Of a stretch of DNA of 59,633 nt, positions 43,849 to 52,765 are shown piece by piece; positions within the stretch are counted from its first letter, which is position 1, and the number at the start of each line of letters is the position of its first letter. Source of the stretch: an uncultured Clostridia bacterium (GTDB taxonomy: Bacteria; Bacillota; Clostridia; Christensenellales; Borkfalkiaceae); assembly GCA_944354535.1 (NCBI GenBank), contig CALVPY010000014.1:1-59633 (forward strand), in the 5' to 3' direction. The notes under the pieces were generated by a model. The model ran no database searches. It was not told the DNA's origin and worked only from the letters and a program-made list of their open reading frames with translations. A program made the translations under genes and the position numbers.

Positions 43849-46089
43849 TTACTCTTCCTGTTTGGGAAGGGTCATATCCAGCTTCTTCTTGTGCTTGAAG
43901 TACCAGACGAGGAGCACCGCGCCGCCGACGCACAGGACGCCGAAGACGATGGTGAGCGCAAGATACACCCCGAAGCCCGCATTATATGCAACGCAGAACT
44001 GCGTCTGCACGGAGGAAGTCGTAAAGATGAGGTAATCCCCGTCGCGCGTACTTTCGACGGCGATGTGTCCGCCGTCGGTCAGGCGGAACAGCGTCACATC
44101 CTTGTTCGAGAAGAAGCCGTCGATGCGGATGCGCACGGTGATGGGCGCATCGAGCTCGGTGACGATGCGGCCGCCGTCGCGCAGGGAAACGGAGAAGATC
44201 TGCCTTGACTCCATGCCGCCCTCCAGCTTCGGGGAGGAGACTTCCTCGGTCACGTCTTTGATGACGAGCTCCCACGAGAGCGGGATGCCCCCCTCGCGCT
44301 CCACGGTATAGAAGATCGTGCCGTCCTCGTTCGTTGCCGTGAGCGAGGAATAATAGACGGTGAGCGTTGCCGTGCGCGGCCCGCCGACAAGTTCGTAATT
44401 TTTCTCGTCCGTCACATAAAACGTGATCTGCACCGTGTAGGTACCTGCGGAAAGATTGCCCACCGTCCCGCCGCCCGAAAGCGACACTTCGGAAAGAACG
44501 CCCGCGGGAAGGGAGGGCGTGAACGCCTCGGGAGAGACCGCCCACGCCCCCTTGCGCTCCACTTCCACCGCGTCCTCGACAAGGATGTCCGCGGTGTCGA
44601 TGACGTGCCGGGAGATAGCGACAACGATATTCGCCGAGCTGCCGCCCGCCGTCGCCGTGACGCTGACCGTGCCGTTCTCATGTGCGGCAAGATCGCCCGA
44701 GAGCGTATAATATGCCGTGATGTAGTCCTCGCCCGAGAGCGCCTGCGTCTCTTCGGGGGTGCGCCCGAGGGTGCGGTCGTATCCGTCGTTGAAATGCCCC
44801 GTCACCGTAAGATCGTCGACGAGCACATCGAGGGAAGAGTCGAAATAGACGGTCTCCGTCTGCAAGAACGCCGCCTCGATGGAAGTGAGCGAAGGCGCGA
44901 CGACTTCGACCGAGAAGGAAGTTTCGGCGCGTTCTCCCCCTTCGCCCGTCGCCGTCACGACGATCTCGTTGCTGCCCACCGTAAGGCGTTCGATCCCTTC
45001 GGGAAGGGAAAGTTTATAACTTAATGCCGAGGAAAGATACTGTGCGCCGTTCGCATTCGTCCCCGTGACCGTCAGTCCGCCGCGAAGGACTTCGAGATCG
45101 GTCGTCGGATAGATATTCTCCGTCGGAAGATAGCGCGCCTCGACGCTTTCGAGCGGGCTTAACACGAGAGAAAAGGTCACTTCAGACGAGGAATTGGGCG
45201 GGGAAACATCGTAGGCGGGGGAATCGGAAACAAAGCCCGTAGCCGTGCCCGAGGCAAATGCGCCCGCCTCGGGCATCGTGATGCCCACCTGCCCGGAAAG
45301 GCCGCTTGCATCGATGCGCTGCCCTGCGTCGAGATAGAGATTTTCCGCCGCGCCGTCCACCGTATTGTCAGAGATGCGCGCGCCGCCCGAAAGGGAGACG
45401 CTGCCTGCGGCAAACACGCCGCCGCCGATCTCGGAAGCCTTGTTGTCAACGATCCTGCCGCCCGTCATCGTAAAAGAGGAGCCGCCCAAAAGGCACACGC
45501 CGCCGCCCGTACCCGTCGCGGTATTGTCCATGATCGTGCCGCCCGTCATCGTAAAGAAACCGCCGACGCTGACAAAGACGCCCGCGCCGTCCTCTGCGGT
45601 ATTATCCGTGATATAACCGCCCTCTAAGATGAAAGCGCCGCCCCCTTCTACGCGCACGCCGCCGCCCGCGATCTCCCCGCTCTGCGGGTTGGTCGAATCG
45701 GTCACGGTGAGCGTACCCGCCGTCACGCGGAGCGTCCTTCCCGACCTGCCTTCGAGGGTATGACCGTTGAGATCGAGCGTCTTATCCCCCGAAACGGTAA
45801 TGGTCTCGGAAGAAGCAACATCTTGATTGAGTATAAGCGTTGAACCGTCCTCCCATGCTTTCAGCGCATAGGAAAGCGTTGCGTACTCGGCCAAAGAGCC
45901 GTCTGCTTTTTCCACGGTCGCCTCGCCGACGGCGCGGGGCGCAGGAAGTGCATCGTCCTCCGCTTCGGAAACGGTCTCCCCCTCCGCCGCGGCAGGCTGC
46001 GCCGCGGGGAACAACAGCAAAACAAACGCCGCAATGAGCGCCATCGATAACAGGATGAAAATGATGAGCCTTTTCCGCTCCGTCCTCAT
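43849..46089 (-). CDS. Membrane-anchored surface protein with beta-helix and Ig-like repeats
   Basis: 746 residues from the ATG at 46089 (GGAGG site). A signal/anchor segment (about 8-32) is followed by an Ala/Glu-rich linker. Residues about 60-250 form a parallel beta-helix with repeats such as 'GGAFILEGGYITDNTAEDG' and 'FTMTGGTIMDNTATGTGGG'. Then come Ig-like/cadherin-like domains ('LTSIEAAFLQTETVYFDSS') and a C-terminal membrane helix with a KHKKK stop-transfer signal. No catalytic site is recognised. It may act in adhesion or glycan binding at the cell surface. Single-gene unit with a promoter overlapped by a palindrome (46154-46171). Confidence 0.82.
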   Translation of the reverse strand: MRTERKRLIIFILLSMALIAAFVLLLFPAAQPAAAEGETVSEAEDDALPAPRAVGEATVEKADGSLAEYATLSYALKAWEDGSTLILNQDVASSETITVSGDKTLDLNGHTLEGRSGRTLRVTAGTLTVTDSTNPQSGEIAGGGVRVEGGGAFILEGGYITDNTAEDGAGVFVSVGGFFTMTGGTIMDNTATGTGGGVCLLGGSSFTMTGGRIVDNKASEIGGGVFAAGSVSLSGGARISDNTVDGAAENLYLDAGQRIDASGLSGQVGITMPEAGAFASGTATGFVSDSPAYDVSPPNSSSEVTFSLVLSPLESVEARYLPTENIYPTTDLEVLRGGLTVTGTNANGAQYLSSALSYKLSLPEGIERLTVGSNEIVVTATGEGGERAETSFSVEVVAPSLTSIEAAFLQTETVYFDSSLDVLVDDLTVTGHFNDGYDRTLGRTPEETQALSGEDYITAYYTLSGDLAAHENGTVSVTATAGGSSANIVVAISRHVIDTADILVEDAVEVERKGAWAVSPEAFTPSLPAGVLSEVSLSGGGTVGNLSAGTYTVQITFYVTDEKNYELVGGPRTATLTVYYSSLTATNEDGTIFYTVEREGGIPLSWELVIKDVTEEVSSPKLEGGMESRQIFSVSLRDGGRIVTELDAPITVRIRIDGFFSNKDVTLFRLTDGGHIAVESTRDGDYLIFTTSSVQTQFCVAYNAGFGVYLALTIVFGVLCVGGAVLLVWYFKHKKKLDMTLPKQEE

Positions 46090-46153
46090 ATGCAATCCTC
46101 CGTTTTTCACGGCCTTTTCGGGCATCCTCCGCAGGGGAGAGCACCACATATAG

Positions 46154-46194
46154 TATACTGTTTTCAGTATAACACAACGCAGCGAAAAACGCAA
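46154..46194 (-). promoter_or_regulatory. Promoter with overlapping palindrome upstream of the surface protein
   Basis: Minus strand: -35 TTGCGT (46189-46194), 17-nt spacer, -10 TATACT (46166-46171). A perfect 7-4-7 palindrome (46154-46160 with 46165-46171) covers the -10 and may be an operator. Confidence 0.6.
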
Positions 46195-46220
46195 GCAATT
46201 CGAGAAAAGTTACGGCAACA

Positions 46221-47270
46221 TCAGCGGATGTCGGTATATTTCAGCCGCAGAAGGGCGGCAAGCAGCAGCGCGCCGCAGAATGCTGCCGAGAGGAGAACAT
46301 TTGCCCAAACGGGCAGAGCGGTGACGCTCAGAAAGGCGCCATCTAAAAAGAACGCGCAGACGGGCAGGAATTTGGAGACGGACGCTTCCCCCAAAAGAAG
46401 TTCGACGGGCAGCACGAGCCTGCCCGCAGCCGCCGCGAGCCCCGTGAAAAGGAGGGCGGGCAGCGGACGGCGGCAAAGCTGCGCCAGCGAAAAGGCGAAT
46501 ATCCCGAAAGCGGCGAGAGTAAAGAGATAAAGCGCCGTCATGAGGAGCGCCGTCTCCGCAAAGCCGAGGGCGAGGGCGGAATGCGCGGAAGCCGCGATGA
46601 GCCTGCCGCCCGTTCCCGACACGCACGCAAGAAAGAGCGCCGAAAGCACGGCATAACCCGCCAGAAGGCATACGCCCGTGACGAGACGGGCAAAAAGACG
46701 GGCGAGCGTATAGACGATGCGCCCGTGCGGCAGCAGCATGGTGAGCCGCGCCTGCCCTTCCCGGTATTCGGAAGCCGCAGCGACGGCGATGTGTGCCGAA
46801 AAATACAATACGATGACGCAAAAGCCTGCAAGCAGCACAAGAGAGAGGACGCTCACCGAAAGCTTGGTCTGCACCGCCGTCCCGAATGCTCCGAGATAGG
46901 CGCAGCAGTCCTCATAAGCGATGTGTTTTTCATAGAGAACGCTCATCACCGAGAGCGTCTGCCGCTCTTGGGCGAGTTCGGTCTCCATATCCTTCCTCAC
47001 CCCCGAGGAGACGGTCAGATCGTCCTCGGAAAGGCGCAGCCACTCCTCGAGCGCCGCGATGCGCTCTTTGCCCGCCTCGATGTGTTCAATAAGCTCTTCG
47101 CGCGAAGAATACGCCTCCACGCCGTAAACTTCCCCCGCGCCGTCCTCTTCGGAGAAGCGGCATCCGAGCGTGACGCCGACGAGCAGGACAAGGAGCACCG
47201 CCGCCAGGACATAAAAGCCCTTGGAGCGGAAATAACTTCTGCATTCAAACGAGAGTACTCTGCCGAACAT
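46221..47270 (-). CDS. ABC-2 type exporter permease
   Basis: 349 residues from the ATG at 47270 (GAGGAGGG site, 1 nt after the ATPase stop); an in-frame TTG lies within that site and is less likely. An N-terminal membrane helix ('KGFYVLAAVLLVLLVGVTL'), a soluble coiled-coil-like region (about 55-110, 'HIEAGKERIAALEEWLRL'), and five or six helices follow. The permease works with the ATPase encoded directly upstream. Substrate unknown. Confidence 0.82.
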   Translation of the reverse strand: MFGRVLSFECRSYFRSKGFYVLAAVLLVLLVGVTLGCRFSEEDGAGEVYGVEAYSSREELIEHIEAGKERIAALEEWLRLSEDDLTVSSGVRKDMETELAQERQTLSVMSVLYEKHIAYEDCCAYLGAFGTAVQTKLSVSVLSLVLLAGFCVIVLYFSAHIAVAAASEYREGQARLTMLLPHGRIVYTLARLFARLVTGVCLLAGYAVLSALFLACVSGTGGRLIAASAHSALALGFAETALLMTALYLFTLAAFGIFAFSLAQLCRRPLPALLFTGLAAAAGRLVLPVELLLGEASVSKFLPVCAFFLDGAFLSVTALPVWANVLLSAAFCGALLLAALLRLKYTDIR

Positions 47271-47271
47271 C

Positions 47272-48138
47272 TTATCCCTCCTCAAACAGCGCCTCTAAAG
47301 GGTTGCAGACGGTCAGATCGGAAAGTTCGAAGCGGTATTCCGTGAGGAGATCGCTCAGCTCCCGCCCCGTGCCCCTGAAATAGAGAGACTCCCCTTCCTG
47401 CCTCAGGTTTGCATTCCCGGTACGCGCCAGGGCTGCCGCCGCCTGCGCTCTGTCTGCAAACTTCAGCCGGTACACCCGTTCGGGGCTGTGAGAAAGATCG
47501 AACTCCGAGACGATCTTCCCCGCCTTCATCTTAAGCACGCGGCCGCAGAGGGTCTCGATCTCCGAAAGATCGTGCCCGGAGATGAGGATCGTCGTATGAT
47601 AGCTTTGATGATATTCCCGGATGAGGCTTCTCAACTCCAGCGAGATCTTGGGATCGAGCATGGCAGTCGGCTCGTCTAAGATCAGAAGGCGCGGGCTCCT
47701 CATCAGCACGGCGACAAGGCATGCCTTCTGTTTCATGCCCGAAGAGAACGTTCCGACCTTCCTCCTCATCCCTTCCTCGAGCCCCAGGCGCGAGACCAGG
47801 CGGGCGGCTCGTTCCTTTCCGCCCGGGCAGAAGGCAGAAAACAGTTCGATGTTTTCCGCCAGAGTGTACTCACCAAAGAGCGCGGGATACTCGATGAGCG
47901 CGCCCGTCTCTTCAAGATACCCGCACCCCGCCGCGATCTCGCGGCCGAACACGGCAACTCTTCCCGCATCGGGCCGCCAGAGCCCCGTCAGGCATTTGAG
48001 GAGGGAAGACTTCCCCGCGCCGTTTTCCCCCACGAGGCCGACGATCTCCCCCTCTTGCACCGCAAAGGACACGCCGTCGAGGATGCGCCTTCCCCCGATG
48101 GCCTTTGTAAGCCCTTCGACGCAGATCGCTTCCTTCAT
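47272..48138 (-). CDS. ABC transporter ATPase
   Basis: 288 residues. Walker A 'GLVGENGAGKSSLLKCL', signature 'VGTFSSGMKQKACLV', Walker B 'LLILDEPTAMLD' and the switch His in 'LISGHDLSEIETL'. The C-terminal extension of about 70 residues ('YRLKFADRAQAAAALARTG') resembles that of bacitracin- and lantibiotic-type exporters. It overlaps the upstream lipoprotein gene (ATGA) and is 1 nt from the permease gene, so the three form one operon. Confidence 0.92.
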   Translation of the reverse strand: MKEAICVEGLTKAIGGRRILDGVSFAVQEGEIVGLVGENGAGKSSLLKCLTGLWRPDAGRVAVFGREIAAGCGYLEETGALIEYPALFGEYTLAENIELFSAFCPGGKERAARLVSRLGLEEGMRRKVGTFSSGMKQKACLVAVLMRSPRLLILDEPTAMLDPKISLELRSLIREYHQSYHTTILISGHDLSEIETLCGRVLKMKAGKIVSEFDLSHSPERVYRLKFADRAQAAAALARTGNANLRQEGESLYFRGTGRELSDLLTEYRFELSDLTVCNPLEALFEEG

Positions 48139-48770
48139 GACAGCGCCTCAATGGAAGCGAGCACGCTGCCTTCCGAGAACGTGAACACGATGCGGCAGGA
48201 CGCCGTGCCGCCTTTCGGCGCAGTTTGCGGCTCAACGGAAAGGGTATCCCCTTCCGCCGACATCTTCACCTCCTCCAGCCCTTCATAAAAGGCGGAAAAC
48301 TCCGAAATGCCGTATTCCGTCGCGTATTCCCCGTTGTTGAGATACAGCCCGTATTGCCACGCTTCCTGCTCCTCTTCGGCAAAGAGGTGGAAGGGAACGG
48401 CGACGCCGAAATTTTCCGCATTGGAGAGGAAAAAGGTGCTGCCGCTTTGCAGGATGCAGTAGTAGTGCAGCCTCCCCGTCCCGTCCGTCTTGAAGATCGC
48501 CAAAAGCTCCCCTACGGCCTCCGTTTTCAGCTGCGCCGAGCCCGCATCCGTGCCGTCGATCAGCGTCTTCAATTGCGAAAGGCTCATGTCTGCTTCAAAG
48601 GAAATGCCGTTGCTGCCGCCGTCCGAAGTTCCTTTCTGTTCGAGCGGGAGGGTATAGTAGTCCTCCCCGCAGGCACAGCGGACGGTAAGTTCCTCTTCCC
48701 TGCCGCCGCAGCCGCTGAGAAGTACGAACGCAAGCAGCAGGCAAACGCCCGTCACAAATGTTCTTTTCAT
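48135..48770 (-). CDS. Lipoprotein of an ABC exporter operon
   Basis: 211 residues from the second of two adjacent ATGs (48770), which is 7 nt after AGGAGG. A signal peptide ends with lipobox LSGC (Cys about residue 20). The mature part starts 'GGREEELTVRCACGEDYYTL'; I recognise no family in it. As a surface lipoprotein encoded with an ABC-2 exporter it could be a substrate-binding or immunity component, as in lantibiotic immunity systems. This is inference from gene order. It is divergent from the germinant receptor operon. Confidence 0.72.
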   Translation of the reverse strand: MKRTFVTGVCLLLAFVLLSGCGGREEELTVRCACGEDYYTLPLEQKGTSDGGSNGISFEADMSLSQLKTLIDGTDAGSAQLKTEAVGELLAIFKTDGTGRLHYYCILQSGSTFFLSNAENFGVAVPFHLFAEEEQEAWQYGLYLNNGEYATEYGISEFSAFYEGLEEVKMSAEGDTLSVEPQTAPKGGTASCRIVFTFSEGSVLASIEALS

Positions 48771-48943
48771 CATCCAGCCTCCTTTTTCCGTCATTTTGCC
48801 GACGACGGGGCGTCTCTGCCCCGTACAGCCCCTTCTACCCATAAAACAACTTTCGGGCGCAAAACCTTTCATGCCCCCGAAGCAAAGCCGTGCGGGAAAT
48901 GCTCCCCTTACATATTTTTCCATACGCTCCGCATACTCCTTGC

Positions 48944-50377
48944 ATGAAAATCACAGGCGATCTGAAACGAGATTTTTCGGCACTCAAGGAGCTGCTGCCC
49001 GCCGAGGACATCCTATCCTTCGACTTTGCGGCGGAGGGCGGCATCACGTTCCGCATTCTCTTCTGCGACCCCGTCACCGATAAGGAGCTTTTGGGTACGC
49101 TCGTGGTGCGGCCGCTCATGCACTATCGCGGCGGAACGAGGGCGGAAGACGTGGGAGAAGGGCTCGCCTCGCCCGAGATGCGCTCCTTTTCCAACCTTGA
49201 AGAACTTGCGGGCGAAGTGCTTGCGGGAAACCCCGTCCTCCTTTGGGACGGGATGGACGAGGGGCTTGTCGTCGGCACCAAAAAGGTATTCCTGCGCGCC
49301 GTCATGGAGCCGCCCACGGGCGTCACCGTCAAAGGCCCGCGCGAGGGATTCATCGAGGATATCAAGGTAAACACCTCGCTCATCAGGCGAAGGCTGAAGA
49401 CGGGGGAACTCAAGATCGTGTTCTCCAAGATCGGCAGGCGTTCGCAGACCTTCGTCGCCCTCTGCTATCTGGAAGGAACGGCGAACGAAGCCGTCGTAAA
49501 GGGGGTGGAAAAGCGCCTCAAAGCCATCGACATCGACGGGATCCCCGACTCCTCCTATCTTGCCGATTTCCTCTGTTCGCGCCCGCACGCCCTCATCAAA
49601 CAGGTGGGAACGACGGAAAAACCCGATGTCTTCTGCGCAAAACTCCTGGAAGGGCGGGTGGGCGTCCTCGCAGACGGCTCGCCCATCGCGCTCACGCTCC
49701 CCTATCTCTTTGTGGAAGACCTGCAGGCGGGAGAGGACTACTTCGTGCCGCCCCTCAGGGCAACGCTGACGCGCGTTCTGCGCCTGCTTGCCATGCTGGC
49801 GGCGATGTATCTTCCCGCCTTCTATGTGGCGGCCGAGCTGTTCAAGCTGCAGCTCTTTCCCGTCAAACTGCTCCTCACCATTGCGGGGAGCATCCGCGAT
49901 ATCCCCCTCTCCCCCTCTTTGGAGATGCTCCTCGTCCTCCTCATGCTGGAAGTGCTGAACGAGGCGAGCATCCGTATGCCGAAATATGTGGGGATGGCGC
50001 TCTCCGTGGTGGGCGCCCTCGTCCTGGGCGAGACGGCGGTGCGCGCGGGCTTCTTTTCCACGCCCGCCATCATCATCGTCGCGTTCAGCGCCATCGGGCT
50101 GTATGCCGTGCCCGACCTCATCGAAGTGACGAGCATGGTCCGCCTTCTTCTGCTGCTTGCCGCGGGGAGCCTCGGCACCTACGGCATCATACTTGCGACG
50201 GCGTTCCTCTTATTGGAACTCACGGCAACGGAAAACTACGGCGTGCCATTGCTCTCTCCCTTCGCCCCTGCCCGCCCCCGCGACATGAAGGACAGCATCG
50301 TCAAATTCGGCCTGCGTTCGCTGAAACTGCGCCCGAAAACGCTCATGAGCCCCAACAAGAGGAGGATGAACGGATGA
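48944..50377 (+). CDS. gerKA: Spore germinant receptor subunit A (GerA/GerKA family)
   Basis: 477 residues. An N-terminal soluble domain of about 250 residues ('ILFCDPVTDKELLGTLVVRP', 'GPREGFIEDIKVNTSLIRRR', 'FSKIGRRSQTFVALCYLEG') is followed by about five membrane helices, including the family's 'VKLLLTIAGSIRDIPLSPSL'-type region. The subunit sits in the inner spore membrane and senses germinants together with B and C. The ATG at 48944 lacks a Shine-Dalgarno. A possible sporulation-sigma promoter (TTACATA at 48908-48914, CATACTC at 48932-48938) ends 5 nt before it, which would make the mRNA leaderless. Overlaps gerKB by ATGA. Confidence 0.93.
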   Translation: MKITGDLKRDFSALKELLPAEDILSFDFAAEGGITFRILFCDPVTDKELLGTLVVRPLMHYRGGTRAEDVGEGLASPEMRSFSNLEELAGEVLAGNPVLLWDGMDEGLVVGTKKVFLRAVMEPPTGVTVKGPREGFIEDIKVNTSLIRRRLKTGELKIVFSKIGRRSQTFVALCYLEGTANEAVVKGVEKRLKAIDIDGIPDSSYLADFLCSRPHALIKQVGTTEKPDVFCAKLLEGRVGVLADGSPIALTLPYLFVEDLQAGEDYFVPPLRATLTRVLRLLAMLAAMYLPAFYVAAELFKLQLFPVKLLLTIAGSIRDIPLSPSLEMLLVLLMLEVLNEASIRMPKYVGMALSVVGALVLGETAVRAGFFSTPAIIIVAFSAIGLYAVPDLIEVTSMVRLLLLLAAGSLGTYGIILATAFLLLELTATENYGVPLLSPFAPARPRDMKDSIVKFGLRSLKLRPKTLMSPNKRRMNG

Positions 50378-51465
50378 CCGCACCCGCAAAGATCGCCCCG
50401 CGGCAGCTCCTCTTCTTCCTCGCCTGCCTTGCCCCTCTTTCCAAGCTCATCCTGCTGCCCGCCCAGCTCGCAGCGGAGGCAAAGAACGATCTTTGGCTCT
50501 CCGCGCTCTGTTCGCTTGCCGTGGAAACGGCAGCCGTCTTTGCGGCGGTGCTCCTCTCCAAACGCTCGCTCTCCTTCTTCGCCCTTTTGGAGCGCGCATT
50601 CGGGCGGCTCGCGGCCGTCTGCGGCTGCATCGTCCTCTCGCTCTTCTTCCTCTTCGCCGCCTATGTGCCGCTGTTCGAACAGAAGCTGATGGTGCAGAGC
50701 GTCTTTTACGACACCCTGCCCTCCGACCTCCTGTTTGCGCCCTTCTTTCTCATCTCGGTGTACTTCTGCCTGAAACCGCTCGGCTGCTTCGGCCGCATCT
50801 TCGACCTCCTGGGGCCGCTCACCGCGATCGCCTTCTTCTTCCTGATCCTCTTCTCTGCGGGGGAAGCCGATCTCTCCGCCCTTGCGCCCGTCGGCATCAC
50901 GGGGGCGAGGGGCGTATTTTCGGGCGTGCTCCGCACGACGGCATGGTTCTTTGACGGAGCGCTCCTTCTTCCCCTCCTCGGAAAGATCGAATATAAAAAA
51001 GGCCTCGCATGGAAGTCTGCCGCGGCGTACGGAGCGGGCGGAGCTGCGGTGCTCCTGTTCCTCGCCCTCTTTTACGGCATCTTTCAGGACATCGCCCCCG
51101 TACAGTTTTTCGCCTTTTCCAAGACCGCCAAGTACTTCCCCGCCATCCATTTGCTCGGACGCATCGACTATATCTTTATCTATGCAATGGCACTTGCAAT
51201 GGTGTTCGTCTCCCTGTTCCCCATGCTCTCGGCAGCGGAGCTTCTGAAACAGGCCTTCGGGGAGAGCAAGCCGCGCTGCCTCCTCTATTCCCTGCTCCTG
51301 AACGGGGCGATCGCAGCCGTCTCCACCGTCCTGAGCTTTTCCTTCCCCGCGGCAGAGCGCTTCATCACGCGCACGCTCTTTTGGATCTTTCCCCTCTTCG
51401 GCGCCGCTCTGCCCGCCCTGCTGCTCCTGCTGCGGGAGCGCCTTCCCCGAAGGAGGAGCCGATGA
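50374..51465 (+). CDS. gerKB: Spore germinant receptor subunit B (GerKB family permease)
   Basis: 363 residues with about ten membrane helices, of the APC-type GerAB family. Features: 'IAPRQLLFFLACLAPLSKLI', 'FDGALLLPLLGKIEYKK' and 'AFSKTAKYFPAIHLLGRIDY', the last resembling the conserved helix-8 region of this family. It forms the germinant-binding or ion-conducting subunit. The start overlaps the gerKA stop (ATGA, preceded by GGAGG), and the stop overlaps the gerKC start. Confidence 0.92.
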   Translation: MTAPAKIAPRQLLFFLACLAPLSKLILLPAQLAAEAKNDLWLSALCSLAVETAAVFAAVLLSKRSLSFFALLERAFGRLAAVCGCIVLSLFFLFAAYVPLFEQKLMVQSVFYDTLPSDLLFAPFFLISVYFCLKPLGCFGRIFDLLGPLTAIAFFFLILFSAGEADLSALAPVGITGARGVFSGVLRTTAWFFDGALLLPLLGKIEYKKGLAWKSAAAYGAGGAAVLLFLALFYGIFQDIAPVQFFAFSKTAKYFPAIHLLGRIDYIFIYAMALAMVFVSLFPMLSAAELLKQAFGESKPRCLLYSLLLNGAIAAVSTVLSFSFPAAERFITRTLFWIFPLFGAALPALLLLLRERLPRRRSR

Positions 51466-52670
51466 ACCCTATCCTGAAACGCACCGTCCCCAAATTCGCC
51501 CTGTTCCTGGGCGGCATCCTGCTGTTCGCCTTCTTCTCCAACGACTTCGGCCTCATAGACATCCAGAAGGCGGCCATCATCCTGGCGGCGGGCATCGATA
51601 AGACCCCGTCCGGATACGAGCTGACCGCGCAGATCTCCGTGCCGAAGGGCGGCGAAACGGCGGGCGGCACGGCGAGCGTGGAACTTTCGGGACGCGGAGA
51701 GACGGTAGCAGACTGCCTCATGATGATGTATGCAGATTCGGGCTGGGTCCCCAAGTTCGATTTCTGTTCCCTCGTCCTGCTCGGCGAAGAGACGGCAAGA
51801 GAGGGCGCCATGCCCGCGCTCAACTACTTTTTGCACAACGAATATATGTCGGACGACTGCGCCGTTGCCGTCTGCGAAGGGAGCGCCGCCGATGTCCTGA
51901 AGCAGACGAGCTCCATTGACGACACGTCCTCCCTTGCCATCGGCAAACTCTTCTCGGGCGCGGCGGAAAAGTCGGGCGCGACCGTCAAGAATACGCTCCG
52001 CAAGTTCGCCGTAGACACGCTGGGCGTCTCAAAGAGCTCCTTCATGCCCTATATCCGCACCCTGGCTCTCGAACAGGACAACCCCTCCGAAGGCGGCAAA
52101 GAAGCCCCCGGGGGAGGCGCAGGAGAAAGCAGCGCGGACAAAAGCGAGAAAAGCTCGCAGCAGGAGAGCGTGCTCTTCCGCGCCGAGGAGACCGCCCTCT
52201 TTGCGGAAGGGAAGATGACGGGGCTGCTCTCCGCCGAAGAGACCTTCGCCTACAACCTGCTCATGGGCGGCGTAAGTGCGGGCAGCCTCACCGTCCGGGG
52301 CGAAAACGGGCTGCCCGTCTCCCTCAGCATCAAGCGGGATCGGGGTAAAGTGACGCTTTCGAACGACGCCCTGCCGCAGGCGCAGCTCGAGATCGGGCTG
52401 AAGGTACTCGTCAATGACCGCACCGCGGAAGATTTCATGGCGGGGACGGAGACCAACGTCGCAACGCCCGTAGACGAACGCTGCGCCGAGGAGCTGATCG
52501 CCTCCCATGCCGCCTCGCTTTGGGAAACGTGCAGAAAAAGCGGGTGCGATCTCTTTCTGCTTTCGCGCGATCTGTGGCGGAGCGATCCCAAACGGCACGC
52601 CGGGCTCAAAGACAGCATCCCCTCTGCGGTCGAAGCAAAGATCGTTGTCCGCGTGCGCGGGGCAAAATAG
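51462..52670 (+). CDS. gerKC: Spore germinant receptor subunit C (GerKC family), no lipobox Cys
   Basis: 402 residues. The family start 'IDIQKAAIILAAGIDKTPSG', followed by 'DFCSLVLLGEETAREG', matches Ger(x)C proteins. The usual lipobox (LxxC next to 'WDRREL') is missing: the N-terminal helix 'FALFLGGILLFAFFSNDFG' has no Cys, so the protein is probably held by an uncleaved membrane anchor. A Ser/Glu/Lys-rich linker at about 205-235 breaks the domain. AGGAGG overlaps the end of gerKB. Last gene of the operon. Confidence 0.88.
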   Translation: MNPILKRTVPKFALFLGGILLFAFFSNDFGLIDIQKAAIILAAGIDKTPSGYELTAQISVPKGGETAGGTASVELSGRGETVADCLMMMYADSGWVPKFDFCSLVLLGEETAREGAMPALNYFLHNEYMSDDCAVAVCEGSAADVLKQTSSIDDTSSLAIGKLFSGAAEKSGATVKNTLRKFAVDTLGVSKSSFMPYIRTLALEQDNPSEGGKEAPGGGAGESSADKSEKSSQQESVLFRAEETALFAEGKMTGLLSAEETFAYNLLMGGVSAGSLTVRGENGLPVSLSIKRDRGKVTLSNDALPQAQLEIGLKVLVNDRTAEDFMAGTETNVATPVDERCAEELIASHAASLWETCRKSGCDLFLLSRDLWRSDPKRHAGLKDSIPSAVEAKIVVRVRGAK

Positions 52671-52731
52671 CTTTCCTGCCGGGCATCGAATAAAAAATCG
52701 GGAAACAGCCAAAAAATTTTTCCCGAAACGC

Positions 52732-52759
52732 TTGACAAAATACAAATCTGTGTTATAAT
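52732..52759 (+). promoter_or_regulatory. Strong sigma-A promoter of the large ncRNA
   Basis: Perfect -35 TTGACA (52732-52737) and perfect -10 TATAAT (52754-52759) with a 16-nt spacer. It is the only promoter in the window on the plus strand with both consensus hexamers, and no coding frame follows it. Confidence 0.88.
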
Positions 52760-52765
52760 GTAGAC

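Noticed and set aside
49243-51465. 740-codon frame starting inside gerKA
   Set aside because: Only its last 363 codons are gerKB; the earlier part is an out-of-frame shadow of gerKA. The real start is the ATG at 50374 with GGAGG.
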